NCBI GenBank assembly: GCA_028278525.1
Contig: JANQEE010000030.1
Span: 62,001 to 126,000 of the forward strand
Direction: 5' to 3'
Origin: Minwuiaceae bacterium
Lineage (GTDB): Bacteria; Pseudomonadota; Alphaproteobacteria; Minwuiales; Minwuiaceae
DNA: 64,000 nt
In this document: positions 9,383-17,527 of the stretch, piece after piece
Position numbering within the stretch: the stretch's first letter is position 1
How the letters are laid out: each line of letters begins with the position of its first letter
Position numbers and translations under genes: made by a program
Notes under the pieces: model-generated
Seen by the model: the letters and a program-made list of their open reading frames with translations, nothing else
Databases searched by the model: none
What the model was told of the DNA's origin: nothing

Positions 9383-10591
9383 TCACTCCCCATCGATCTT
9401 GGCACCCTGATAGATCCACCGCCCCAACAGGAGGCGCTCTTCGTCGCTCATCTCGGTCTCGTTGCCGAGCGGCATCGTTTTCGTGACCACGGTTCGCGCC
9501 AGAATCCGCCCGGCCCGCTCCTTGATGTCGGCCGGCGTGTCGAACACCACGCCGTTCGGCGCCTTGTCGAACGATTCATGCGTCGGGTTGGCCGAATGGC
9601 AGGACGTGCAGTGGAAGCGGATGGTCGCGTGCGCCTGCGCGAAAGCCACCGGCTCGCCGTCGTCGGCCTCGGCGATCGCATCGTCGTCAACGCGGGGCGC
9701 CGTTGCCACGGCCAGGGCGACCGTGGCCGCTGCCGCCACCGGGATCAGCCAGCGGTTGCGGACGCCGCGGTTGCGCAGGTTGAAGTAATGCCTGACGCCG
9801 GCACCGACGGCGAATAGCGCCAGCAGGATGGCCCAGTTGTACGGATGGCCGTAGGTCATCGGGTAGTGGTTGCTGATCATGATGAACAGCACCGGCAGCG
9901 TCATGTAGTTGTTGTGGACCGAGCGCTGCTTGGCCTTCAGCCCGCGGCCGTAGTCGGCCTCGCGGCCCGCCTCGGTCGCGGCGATCATGGCGCTTTGCGC
10001 CGGCAGGATGCGGACCCAGACATTGATCACCATGATCGTGCCGATCAGCGCCCCGACATGGATGAAGGCGCCGCGCCCGCCGAACACCTGCGTCAGGCCA
10101 TAGGCTGCGCCGGCGAGCAGCAGGCAGGAGAGGACGGTCGCCCACGACTCGTGCCGCGCTGCCAGCGGCGAGATCCAGAGCAGGTCGTAGATCAGCCAGC
10201 CGACGACCAGGGTCGCGACGCCGATGCCGATCGCCGTGGCCGGGCCGATGTCGGCGACCGTACGGTCGATCAGGTAGACCTCCGCGCTTAGGTAATAGAC
10301 CAGCACCAAAAGCAGCAGACCGGTGATTAGCGTGAACGCCGCCTCCCACTTGAACCAGTGCAGGTCGGGCGGTACTTCACCGGGTACGAGCTTGCGCTTT
10401 TCGGTCAGGTAGAAGCCGCCGCTATGCACCATCCAGATCTCGCCCTCGATGCGTTCGCGCGGCGGGTTCGGCTTGGTCAGGTGGGCGTCGAGCCACATGA
10501 AATAGAACGACGATCCGATCCAGGCGATTCCCGTGATCACGTGAATCCAGCGGACGATCAGGCTGAGCCAGTCAAAGACGATCGGATCCAT
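9383..10591 (-). CDS. puuD: PuuD, membrane-bound urate oxidase with cytochrome c domain
   Basis: 402 residues. Oxidises urate to 5-hydroxyisourate and passes electrons to the respiratory chain rather than making peroxide. About eight membrane helices occupy residues 1-300 (starts WLSLIVRWIHVITGIAWIG), followed by a C-terminal cytochrome c domain with heme motif CTSCH (328-332) and axial Met in TMPLGN (M373). Length and arrangement match PuuD. It is first gene of puuD-puuE and diverges from hiuH across a 158-bp spacer. Confidence 0.93.
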   Translation of the reverse strand: MDPIVFDWLSLIVRWIHVITGIAWIGSSFYFMWLDAHLTKPNPPRERIEGEIWMVHSGGFYLTEKRKLVPGEVPPDLHWFKWEAAFTLITGLLLLVLVYYLSAEVYLIDRTVADIGPATAIGIGVATLVVGWLIYDLLWISPLAARHESWATVLSCLLLAGAAYGLTQVFGGRGAFIHVGALIGTIMVINVWVRILPAQSAMIAATEAGREADYGRGLKAKQRSVHNNYMTLPVLFIMISNHYPMTYGHPYNWAILLALFAVGAGVRHYFNLRNRGVRNRWLIPVAAAATVALAVATAPRVDDDAIAEADDGEPVAFAQAHATIRFHCTSCHSANPTHESFDKAPNGVVFDTPADIKERAGRILARTVVTKTMPLGNETEMSDEERLLLGRWIYQGAKIDGE

Positions 10592-10749
10592 CGAATAAGC
10601 TCATTGCGGTCTCGCGGGAGTGGTGTTTCGGATAAAGTGTCGTATAGTTGGAACCTTACATCGGTTTTCTAATTTGAAAACTGAATAATGGACGAGGTGC
10701 ATGGGCTCATTCCCCCGTATTCCATCGCACCCCCCTGGAGTGGACCCCC
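10592..10749. other. Divergent promoter region puuD / hiuH
   Basis: 158 bp between two divergent purine-catabolism units. The AT-rich middle contains the palindrome described separately. Promoter hexamers could not be fixed with confidence. Confidence 0.55.
10661..10684. promoter_or_regulatory. Palindrome, possible operator for purine-catabolism genes
   Basis: Arms TCGGTTTTC (10661-10669) and GAAAACTGA (10676-10684) are reverse complements at 8 of 9 positions, separated by TAATTT. It sits in the centre of the only AT-rich part of the divergent spacer, as expected of a shared operator. The cognate regulator is not in the window. Confidence 0.45.
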
Positions 10750-11100
10750 ATGGGCCGCCTGACCACCCACGTCCTCGACACCGCCAACGGCCGGCCCGGC
10801 GCCGGCATGCAGGTCGATCTGTACAGCTTGGCCGACGGCCGCCGCCTGCTCAAGTCGGTCGAGACCAATGCCGACGGCCGTGTCGACGCGCCGCTTCTGG
10901 AAGGTCCGGACTTCGCCCCCGGCGTCTACGAGCTGGTGTTCCACGCCGCGGCCTTCTTCCGCCGCGCCGGCGTGGAGTTGAGCGAGCCGCCGTTCCTGGA
11001 TGAGGTGACCGTGCGGGTCGGCATCGCCGACGCGGACGGTCACTACCACGTGCCGCTCCTGGTCTCGCCCTGGTCCTACAGCACCTACCGCGGGAGCTGA
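10750..11100 (+). CDS. hiuH: 5-hydroxyisourate hydrolase (transthyretin-like)
   Basis: 116 residues. Converts 5-hydroxyisourate, the PuuD product, to OHCU. Transthyretin-related signatures are present: [15 protein letters not shown] at the N-terminus with the active-site His, H-Y-H-V-P-L-L in the middle of the last third, and the diagnostic C-terminal tetrapeptide YRGS. No signal peptide, so cytoplasmic. It is the first gene of the plus-strand unit, ending 6 bp before xdhA. The next enzyme (OHCU decarboxylase) is not found nearby. Confidence 0.95.
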   Translation: MGRLTTHVLDTANGRPGAGMQVDLYSLADGRRLLKSVETNADGRVDAPLLEGPDFAPGVYELVFHAAAFFRRAGVELSEPPFLDEVTVRVGIADADGHYHVPLLVSPWSYSTYRGS

Positions 11101-11106
11101 CGGGCC

Positions 11107-12543
11107 ATGGCCGAAACCGCGCTCCGTTTCGTGCTTGGCGGCGAGGTCCGAACCCTCGCGGACGTCGATCCAAACATGACCGTGCTCAACTATCTCCGCA
11201 CGGTCGAGCGCCGCACCGGCACCATGGAAGGCTGCGCCGAAGGCGACTGCGGCGCCTGCACCGTCGTGCTCGGCGAACTGGACGGCAGCCGCATCCGCTA
11301 CCGTGCCGTCAACGCCTGCATCCTGTTCCTGCCCGTGCTGGACGGCAAGCAGCTCATCACCGTCGAGGACCTGAAGGCGCCGGACGGCAGCCTGCATCCG
11401 GTGCAGCAGGCGATGGTCGACAGCCACGGCTCGCAATGCGGCTTCTGCACCCCCGGCATCGTGATGTCCCTGTTCGCCTTCCACAAATCCAGCGCGAAAC
11501 CGGACCGCGCGCTGATCGACGACATGCTGGCCGGCAACCTCTGCCGCTGCACCGGCTACCGCCCGATCGTCGACGCGGCAATGGCTGCAAACGGTGCGAC
11601 ACCGGACCGGCGGTCGGTCAAGCTGCTCAGGTCGATCCGGCGCGATCGCCCGTTGGCTCTGACCGGCAATGGCCGCCGCTACTTCGCGCCGACTACCGCG
11701 GCCGACCTGGCTAGGCTGCGCGCAGCCTACCCCGACGCCGTCATGCTTGCCGGCGGCACCGACGTCGGCCTTTGGGTCACCAAGCAGCAGCGCGACCTGA
11801 ATACGCTGATCTATGTCGGCGATGTTGCCGATCTCAAGAAGGTCCGTATGGGGGATGGCCGGATCGAGATTGGCGCCGCCGTCACCTACACCGATGCCAT
11901 GACCGCTGTCGCGAAGCACTATCCCGACTTCGGCGAACTGATCCGACGTCTCGGCTCGGTGCAGATCCGCAATGCCGGCACCATCGGCGGCAATATCGCC
12001 AACGCCTCGCCGATCGGCGATTCTATGCCGGCCCTTATCGCGCTCGGCGCGACCGTCGTGCTGCGCAAGAACGGCAAGCGGCGGGAGTTGCCGCTGGACG
12101 ATTTCTTTCTCGATTACCGCAGGACGGCGCTGGCGTTGGGCGAGTTCATTGAAGCGGTCCACCTGCCGCTGCCGGAGCCTGCGCGGCGGTTCCACGCCTG
12201 GAAGCTCTCCAAACGGTTCGATCAGGACATCTCCGCCGTCTGCGGTGCCTACAGTCTCGATCTGGGCGGCGGGCGGGTACGCGACATCCGGATCTGCTAC
12301 GGCGGTATGGCGGCAACACCGAAGCGCGCCGCGCGGTGCGAAGAGACGTTACGCGGCCGGCGCTGGAGCTACGATACGGTTGAGGCGGGCGTCGCCGCTT
12401 TAAGCGAAGACTACGCACCGCTCTCCGACATGCGGGCAAGCGGCCACTACCGAACGCTGGCGGCGCAGAACCTGCTGCGCAAGTTCTGGCTGCGCACCAC
12501 CGGGCAGGTCGGGGCTGGCGATGTCGCCACCTGGGGCCGGTAG
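11107..12543 (+). CDS. xdhA: Xanthine dehydrogenase small subunit (2Fe-2S and FAD)
   Basis: 478 residues. Carries electrons from the molybdenum subunit to NAD+. The plant-type 2Fe-2S cysteines are C43, C48, C51, C71 (EGCAEGDCGACTV), the second cluster is CGFCTPG (C111, C114) and CRCTG (C146, C148). The FAD-binding domain follows with LAGGTDVGLWVTK and RNAGTIGGNIANASP, then the CO dehydrogenase flavoprotein C-terminal domain. The fused 2Fe-2S/FAD layout is that of the XdhA-B type enzyme. Operon position hiuH-xdhA-xdhB-xdhC. Confidence 0.96.
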   Translation: MAETALRFVLGGEVRTLADVDPNMTVLNYLRTVERRTGTMEGCAEGDCGACTVVLGELDGSRIRYRAVNACILFLPVLDGKQLITVEDLKAPDGSLHPVQQAMVDSHGSQCGFCTPGIVMSLFAFHKSSAKPDRALIDDMLAGNLCRCTGYRPIVDAAMAANGATPDRRSVKLLRSIRRDRPLALTGNGRRYFAPTTAADLARLRAAYPDAVMLAGGTDVGLWVTKQQRDLNTLIYVGDVADLKKVRMGDGRIEIGAAVTYTDAMTAVAKHYPDFGELIRRLGSVQIRNAGTIGGNIANASPIGDSMPALIALGATVVLRKNGKRRELPLDDFFLDYRRTALALGEFIEAVHLPLPEPARRFHAWKLSKRFDQDISAVCGAYSLDLGGGRVRDIRICYGGMAATPKRAARCEETLRGRRWSYDTVEAGVAALSEDYAPLSDMRASGHYRTLAAQNLLRKFWLRTTGQVGAGDVATWGR

Positions 12544-12547
12544 CGCG

Positions 12548-14875
12548 ATGGCGGGCTCGGTACATCGCTCGCTGGTGCATGACAGTGCGCAAAAGCATGT
12601 CAGCGGCGAGGCGGTCTATGTCGACGACATCCCCGAACCGTCGGGCCTGTTGTTCGCGGCCTTTGGGATCAGTGATCGGCCGCACGCGCGGATCAGGAAG
12701 CTCGACCTTGCGCCGGTCCGTGACGCGCCGGGTGTGGTATCGGTGCTGACGGCAGCCGATGTGCGGGGGAGCAACAACATCGGCCCCGTTGTGCCGGACG
12801 AACCGATTTTTGCCGACGGCCTGGTCGAATATGCCGGGCAGTCGATGTTCGCTGTCGCCGCCGAGACAATCGAACAGGCGCGGCGCGCGGCGCGGTTGGC
12901 GGTGATCGAATATGAGGATCTGGAGCCGGTCCTGACGATTGCGGACGCCATGGCGAGGAAGTCGTTCGTCCTGCCGCCGCATGCGATGCGGCGGGGCGAT
13001 GCGGCGCGGGCTCTGAGCAAGGCGCCGAACCGGTTGCAGGGCCGGATCGAGATCGGCGGACAGGACCATTTCTATCTGGAGGGCCAGGTCAGCCTGGCGG
13101 TGCCGCAGGAAGACGGCGATATGCTGGTCCATTGCTCGACCCAGCATCCCTCGGAGGTTCAGCATCTCGTGGCAGCCGCGCTCGGCCGCCCAGACAATGC
13201 CGTGACCGTGGAGGTGCGGCGCATGGGCGGCGGCTTCGGCGGCAAGGAGACCCAGGCAGCCCTGTTCGCCGCGATCGCTGCCTTACTGGCGGACCGCACG
13301 GGCCGGCCGGTCAAGGCGCGGGTCGACCGCGACGACGACATGATCATGACCGGCAAGAGGCACGACTTCGTCACCGACTACGACGTTGGCTTCGACAACG
13401 ACGGCCGGATTGAGGGCATCGCGTTTACCCTGGCCGCGCGCTGCGGCATGTCGGCGGATCTGTCGGGCGCCATCTGTGACCGCGCCATGTTCCACAGCGA
13501 CAACTGCTACTACCTGGAAAACGCGACGATCACCTCGCACCGCTGCAAGACCAACACGGTTTCCAACACGGCATTCCGCGGCTTCGGCGGCCCGCAGGGT
13601 ATGGTCGGCATCGAGCAGGCGATCGACGAAATCGCGCGGTATCTCGGCAAGGACCCGCTGGATGTCCGCCGAACGAATTTCTATGGCACGACCGACCGCA
13701 ACGTGACGCCCTATCACATGACGGTCGAGGACAACATCGTCGCCGAGATCGTCGATGCGTTGGAACAGAGTTCCGACTACCGCGCCCGTCGCCGCGCTGT
13801 CGACGCCTTTAACGCGACCAGTCCGGTGCTGAAGAAGGGCCTCGCGCTGACGCCGGTGAAGTTCGGCATTTCCTTCACCACCACCCATCTCAATCAGGCC
13901 GGCGCGCTGATCCATGTGTATAAGGATGGCAGCGTCCACCTGAACCATGGCGGCACGGAGATGGGGCAGGGACTGTTCGTCAAGGTGGCGCAGATCGTGG
14001 CAGACGTGTTCGGTATCGATGTCGATCGGGTAAAGATTACCGCGACCAGCACCGGGAAAGTGCCGAACACCTCTGCGACCGCCGCGTCGTCCGGCACGGA
14101 CATCAACGGCGCCGCCGCGCAGATCGCGGCGCGCGAGATCCGTAATCGGCTCGCCCGGTTCGTTGCGGAAAAGCACGGTGTTGCGGCTAAGGCCGTGCGC
14201 TTCGAATCCAACCATCTCTACGCCGGCACAAGAAAACTCAAGTTCGCAGATGTTGTCGGCGAGGCTTATCTGGCGCGGATCTCGTTGTCGGCCGCCGGTT
14301 ATTTCCGAACGCCGGACATTCACTATGACCGGAAGACGGCCCGTGGTCGTCCGTTCCGCTACTTCGCCTATGGTGCGGCGGTTTCGGAAGTGATCGTCGA
14401 TACCCTGACCGGGGAGAACAAGCTGATCCGCGCCGACATCCTGCACGACGCCGGCAAGTCGATTAACCCGGCGATCGATATCGGCCAGGTCGAGGGTGGC
14501 TTTGTGCAGGGCATGGGCTGGCTGACCATGGAGGAGGTTTGCTGGGACGATGCCGGCCGGCTGACCACCCATGCGCCATCGACCTACAAGATCCCGGTCA
14601 GCAGCGACGTGCCAGCCGACCTGCGGGTGACGCTGCTCGAATCCGGCCGCAACAGGGAAGATGTAGTACATCGCTCCAAGGCGGTCGGCGAGCCGCCGCT
14701 GATGTTGGCGATTTCCGTGTTCCTGGCCTTGAAAGATGCGATCGCGAGCATCGGCCACAATCAGATCAGCCCGCGGCTGGATGCGCCGGCGACGCCGGAG
14801 CGGGTGCTGCTTGCCGTAGAAGACTTGCGCACACGACTGAAGCGGGGCGAGGGTGCCATGGCGGCCGCGGAATGA
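12548..14875 (+). CDS. xdhB: Xanthine dehydrogenase large (molybdopterin) subunit
   Basis: 775 residues. Holds the molybdenum cofactor and oxidises hypoxanthine and xanthine to urate. Visible motifs: HDSAQKHVSGEAVYVDDIP at the N-terminus, RRMGGGFGGKE (Moco contact), FRGFGGPQGM, SATAASSGTDINGAA, and the catalytic Glu in AVGEPPLML near the C-terminus. The ATG at 12548 follows the xdhA stop by 4 bp; an ATG at 12521 inside xdhA is possible. The stop overlaps the xdhC start in ATGA. Confidence 0.96.
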   Translation: MAGSVHRSLVHDSAQKHVSGEAVYVDDIPEPSGLLFAAFGISDRPHARIRKLDLAPVRDAPGVVSVLTAADVRGSNNIGPVVPDEPIFADGLVEYAGQSMFAVAAETIEQARRAARLAVIEYEDLEPVLTIADAMARKSFVLPPHAMRRGDAARALSKAPNRLQGRIEIGGQDHFYLEGQVSLAVPQEDGDMLVHCSTQHPSEVQHLVAAALGRPDNAVTVEVRRMGGGFGGKETQAALFAAIAALLADRTGRPVKARVDRDDDMIMTGKRHDFVTDYDVGFDNDGRIEGIAFTLAARCGMSADLSGAICDRAMFHSDNCYYLENATITSHRCKTNTVSNTAFRGFGGPQGMVGIEQAIDEIARYLGKDPLDVRRTNFYGTTDRNVTPYHMTVEDNIVAEIVDALEQSSDYRARRRAVDAFNATSPVLKKGLALTPVKFGISFTTTHLNQAGALIHVYKDGSVHLNHGGTEMGQGLFVKVAQIVADVFGIDVDRVKITATSTGKVPNTSATAASSGTDINGAAAQIAAREIRNRLARFVAEKHGVAAKAVRFESNHLYAGTRKLKFADVVGEAYLARISLSAAGYFRTPDIHYDRKTARGRPFRYFAYGAAVSEVIVDTLTGENKLIRADILHDAGKSINPAIDIGQVEGGFVQGMGWLTMEEVCWDDAGRLTTHAPSTYKIPVSSDVPADLRVTLLESGRNREDVVHRSKAVGEPPLMLAISVFLALKDAIASIGHNQISPRLDAPATPERVLLAVEDLRTRLKRGEGAMAAAE

Positions 14876-15852
14876 CGGCCTGGTACGACAGGCTGGCGTC
14901 GCTTGTCGCGGCCGGCGTCGACTGCGTGGTCGTGACCGTTGTCGCAACCAAGGGGTCGACGCCGCGAGAACCGGGTACGCGGATGATCGTGACGGCAGAC
15001 CGTCTTTTCGGCACTGTCGGCGGCGGTAACCTGGAATACCGGGCGACGGACATTGCAAGGCGGATCATCGGCGATGGGATGGATGCGCCCGCGCTACATG
15101 ATTTTCCGCTTGGCCCTTCTCTCGGTCAGTGCTGCGGCGGTCATGCGACCCTGTGTTTCGAACCCTTTGTCGGCGTGAAGGCCGACCAGCCCTGGATTGA
15201 TGAGGTTCGGCGTTCTCTGCCCTGCATGCTGGTATCCGAGCTCCGGCCCGGCGGCACGCGAACCGTGGCCGTCGGCGCAGGATCTTTCGACGGGCCGAAG
15301 CTGGTCGAAGACGGCGAGACAATACTTTTGGTATCGCCGGTCCGGCCACCGGAACTGACGGTCTGTCTGTTCGGCGCCGGCCATGTCGGTCAGGCTTTGG
15401 TCAGGGTGTTGGCGGATCTGCCGTGCCGGATCTCCTGGATCGATTCGCGGGCCGAGCAGTTCCCGGACGCACTGCCGGACAACGTCACCGCGGAAATCAG
15501 CGCCGCAGCGGAGCGCGACGTCGACGATGCGGCACCGGGCAGTTTCTTCTTGGTGATGACACATAGCCACCAGCTCGATTTACAGATTTGCGAGCGGATT
15601 TTGCGGCGCGGCGATTTCGCCTATCTCGGGCTGATCGGGTCCGCCACCAAGCGCAAGCGCTTCGAGGCGCGGTTGGCCCGCAAGGGTCTATCGCCGGCTG
15701 TCCTCGGTCGACTGATCTGCCCGATCGGGGTGCCCGGCATTTCCGGCAAGCATCCGGCGAAGATTGCCATTGCGGTCGCGGCGGAGATTTTGCAACGCTT
15801 GGAGGCGGCCGACAGGGAAGCCGGCTTCGAACAATCCACACTCAGCGCGTAG
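14872..15852 (+). CDS. xdhC: XdhC, molybdenum cofactor insertion factor for xanthine dehydrogenase
   Basis: 326 residues. Binds and sulfurates Moco and delivers it to XdhB; not a subunit of the final enzyme. N-terminal XdhC/CoxI domain with TKGSTPREPGTRMIV, FGTVGGGNLE and GQCCGGHATLCFE; C-terminal Rossmann-like domain with VCLFGAGHVGQALVRVL and GLIGSATKRKRFE. Start at 14872 overlaps the end of xdhB by 4 bp, implying coupling. The frame is open far upstream within xdhB but that part is not coding for XdhC. Confidence 0.95.
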   Translation: MTAWYDRLASLVAAGVDCVVVTVVATKGSTPREPGTRMIVTADRLFGTVGGGNLEYRATDIARRIIGDGMDAPALHDFPLGPSLGQCCGGHATLCFEPFVGVKADQPWIDEVRRSLPCMLVSELRPGGTRTVAVGAGSFDGPKLVEDGETILLVSPVRPPELTVCLFGAGHVGQALVRVLADLPCRISWIDSRAEQFPDALPDNVTAEISAAAERDVDDAAPGSFFLVMTHSHQLDLQICERILRRGDFAYLGLIGSATKRKRFEARLARKGLSPAVLGRLICPIGVPGISGKHPAKIAIAVAAEILQRLEAADREAGFEQSTLSA

Positions 15853-15882
15853 CCGGCACCAGACCGGAGCGGACAGGGGCCG

Positions 15883-16353
15883 ATGAAGGACAGCGATTTC
15901 ATGAGGCGGGCCATTGCGCTCTCGGCGGAAATGATGCGGGCGGGCAAGGGCGGACCGTTCGGCGCGGTCATCGTGAAGGGCGGTACGATCATCGCGGAAG
16001 GCCACAACATGGTCACCTCCGCCAACGATCCGACGGCGCATGCCGAGGTGGTGGCCATCCGCGCCGCCTGCCGGTCGCTGAAGAGCTTCAGCCTGGAAGG
16101 CTGCCGGATCTATACGAGTTGCGAGCCCTGTCCGATGTGTCTCGGCGCGATCTACTGGGCGCGGCTCGACCGCGTCTATTTCGCCAATACCCGTGCCGAC
16201 GCCGCGGCGATCGGGTTCGACGACAGCCATATTTACGACGAGATCCCTCTGCCGTTGGAACGCCGCAGTGTGCCGATGCGCAGGCTCTTGAAACGCGAAG
16301 CGCTGACGGTGTTCCGGGAATGGGACCGGATGCCGGGCAAAGTTCCGTACTGA
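15883..16353 (+). CDS. guaD: Guanine deaminase (cytidine-deaminase fold)
   Basis: 156 residues, the length of Bacillus GuaD. Deaminates guanine to xanthine, feeding the xanthine dehydrogenase encoded just upstream. Zinc site of the CDA fold: HAE (H53, catalytic E55) and PCPMC (C83, C86). The C-terminal region REWDRMPGKVPY is typical of guanine deaminases rather than tRNA adenosine deaminase TadA, and the xdh context agrees. Last gene of the hiuH-xdhABC-guaD unit; converges on phnN across 54 bp in which I saw no clear terminator. Confidence 0.88.
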   Translation: MKDSDFMRRAIALSAEMMRAGKGGPFGAVIVKGGTIIAEGHNMVTSANDPTAHAEVVAIRAACRSLKSFSLEGCRIYTSCEPCPMCLGAIYWARLDRVYFANTRADAAAIGFDDSHIYDEIPLPLERRSVPMRRLLKREALTVFREWDRMPGKVPY

Positions 16354-16407
16354 AGACGGCAGCGTTCACCCGGATTCGGAAAAGCCCGCATTCGTCGTTT
16401 GAACCGA

Positions 16408-16956
16408 TCAACGCAGCAGGTCGACAAACCGGCTGACTGCTTGATCGATGGGGGCGTCGTTCTGGAAATGCACGACGTCCCGGCCGACGGGCGCGGCGTT
16501 GGAAGGGCGATTGAGGCGCGCCTCGATTTCCTCGGGCGTTTCCCGGCCGCGCTGTTGCAACCGCGCAGCCAAAGCCTGCCGCGACGCGGTCACCGAAATC
16601 ACGCGGACGGGCGGGTAGAGCAGGCGGGCCAGATCGACCACCTCCCGCGATATGTTGGCCACGACGTTTACGCCATTGGCCAACAGATCGGGCACCTCGT
16701 TCGGCAGGCCGTATCGCATGCCATGAGCGCACCAGTGGAGGCTGAAACCGTCCTCGGCGGCGACACGATCGAATTCCTCCGGCGCGATGGCGATGTGGTC
16801 TTCGCCGCCGGCATCGGAGGGACGGGTTATGAAACGTTGCGGGAAGGCAAAGCGGCCGTCGTTTTCGAGCGTGGCCCGCGCGCCGGCAATCAGGGTGTCC
16901 TTGCCGACGCCGCTTGGCCCGACAACCAACAGAAGGGTACCGCGTCCGTTGGTCAA
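16408..16956 (-). CDS. phnN: Ribose 1,5-bisphosphokinase PhnN
   Basis: 182 residues. Phosphorylates ribose 1,5-bisphosphate to PRPP, the last salvage step of the C-P lyase pathway. P-loop GPSGVGKDT (13-21) and guanylate-kinase-like RFITRPSDAGGEDH; lid region around QQRGRETPEEIEARL. It is the last gene of the phn operon here, 7 bp after the HD-domain gene. Confidence 0.92.
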   Translation of the reverse strand: MTNGRGTLLLVVGPSGVGKDTLIAGARATLENDGRFAFPQRFITRPSDAGGEDHIAIAPEEFDRVAAEDGFSLHWCAHGMRYGLPNEVPDLLANGVNVVANISREVVDLARLLYPPVRVISVTASRQALAARLQQRGRETPEEIEARLNRPSNAAPVGRDVVHFQNDAPIDQAVSRFVDLLR

Positions 16957-16963
16957 CGCCGCC

Positions 16964-17512
16964 TCAATTGTACCGGATATGCGCTTCGAGACAGGGACGG
17001 AAGTGTTCCAGACCTGGCGTCTCCGCTGTCGGGTCTTTGGCCAGGTCGTCCCAACGGCGCAGGTTGGCCGCTTCCGCCGCGTAGGGCCGGTTTAGAAATA
17101 TCGCGGCTTCCCTCTCTGAGAAGATTCCGCCTTGCAACGCCAGCGATTGCTTCGATGCCGGGGAAAGGGCGTCGTAGTATCCGGATTCGTGGCGGCAAAG
17201 GAAACGCTTGGCGTCGACATGCAATTGAACCGGCGCGGCGACGGAGTCGTCGAACCATTGCGACAGATACCGTCGGCCCAAATCTTCGTGCCGGGCGTCG
17301 ATGCCGTCGCGGGCCAGGCCTTCGTCGCCGCCTTCGACCAGATGGCCGATATCGTGCAGCAGGCATGCCGCGATCAGGTTGGAGGATGCGCCGTTTTGCT
17401 CCGCCAGGTTGGCGCATTGCAACGCATGAGCGAGCTGGCTTACCCGTTCGTCACCGTAACGCCGAGCGCCGAGGCGGAGTAATATATCCAAAACCCGATC
17501 AACCGGTGTCAT
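16964..17512 (-). CDS. PhnZ-like HD-domain protein (predicted diiron oxygenase) of the phn operon
   Basis: 182 residues; family of HD proteins associated with phosphonate operons. PhnZ itself is a mixed-valent diiron oxygenase that cleaves 1-hydroxyphosphonates. From my memory of PhnZ numbering, every functional residue has a counterpart: Fe ligands H29, H53/D54 (HDIG), H75, H98 and D155; lid Tyr19/Glu22 (YGDE); substrate-contact H57, K102 and S120. That argues for an oxygenase rather than a phosphohydrolase. PhnZ needs a 2-oxoglutarate partner PhnY, which is absent here; a TauD-type enzyme at 49.6 kb is not adjacent. Located between phnM and phnN in a tight operon. Confidence 0.75.
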   Translation of the reverse strand: MTPVDRVLDILLRLGARRYGDERVSQLAHALQCANLAEQNGASSNLIAACLLHDIGHLVEGGDEGLARDGIDARHEDLGRRYLSQWFDDSVAAPVQLHVDAKRFLCRHESGYYDALSPASKQSLALQGGIFSEREAAIFLNRPYAAEAANLRRWDDLAKDPTAETPGLEHFRPCLEAHIRYN

Positions 17513-17527
17513 TGCCGTTCTCCCGAA

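Noticed and set aside
10669-12195. A 508-codon minus-strand frame opposite hiuH and xdhA
   Set aside because: Antisense shadow; no motif, and it would cross the divergent promoter.
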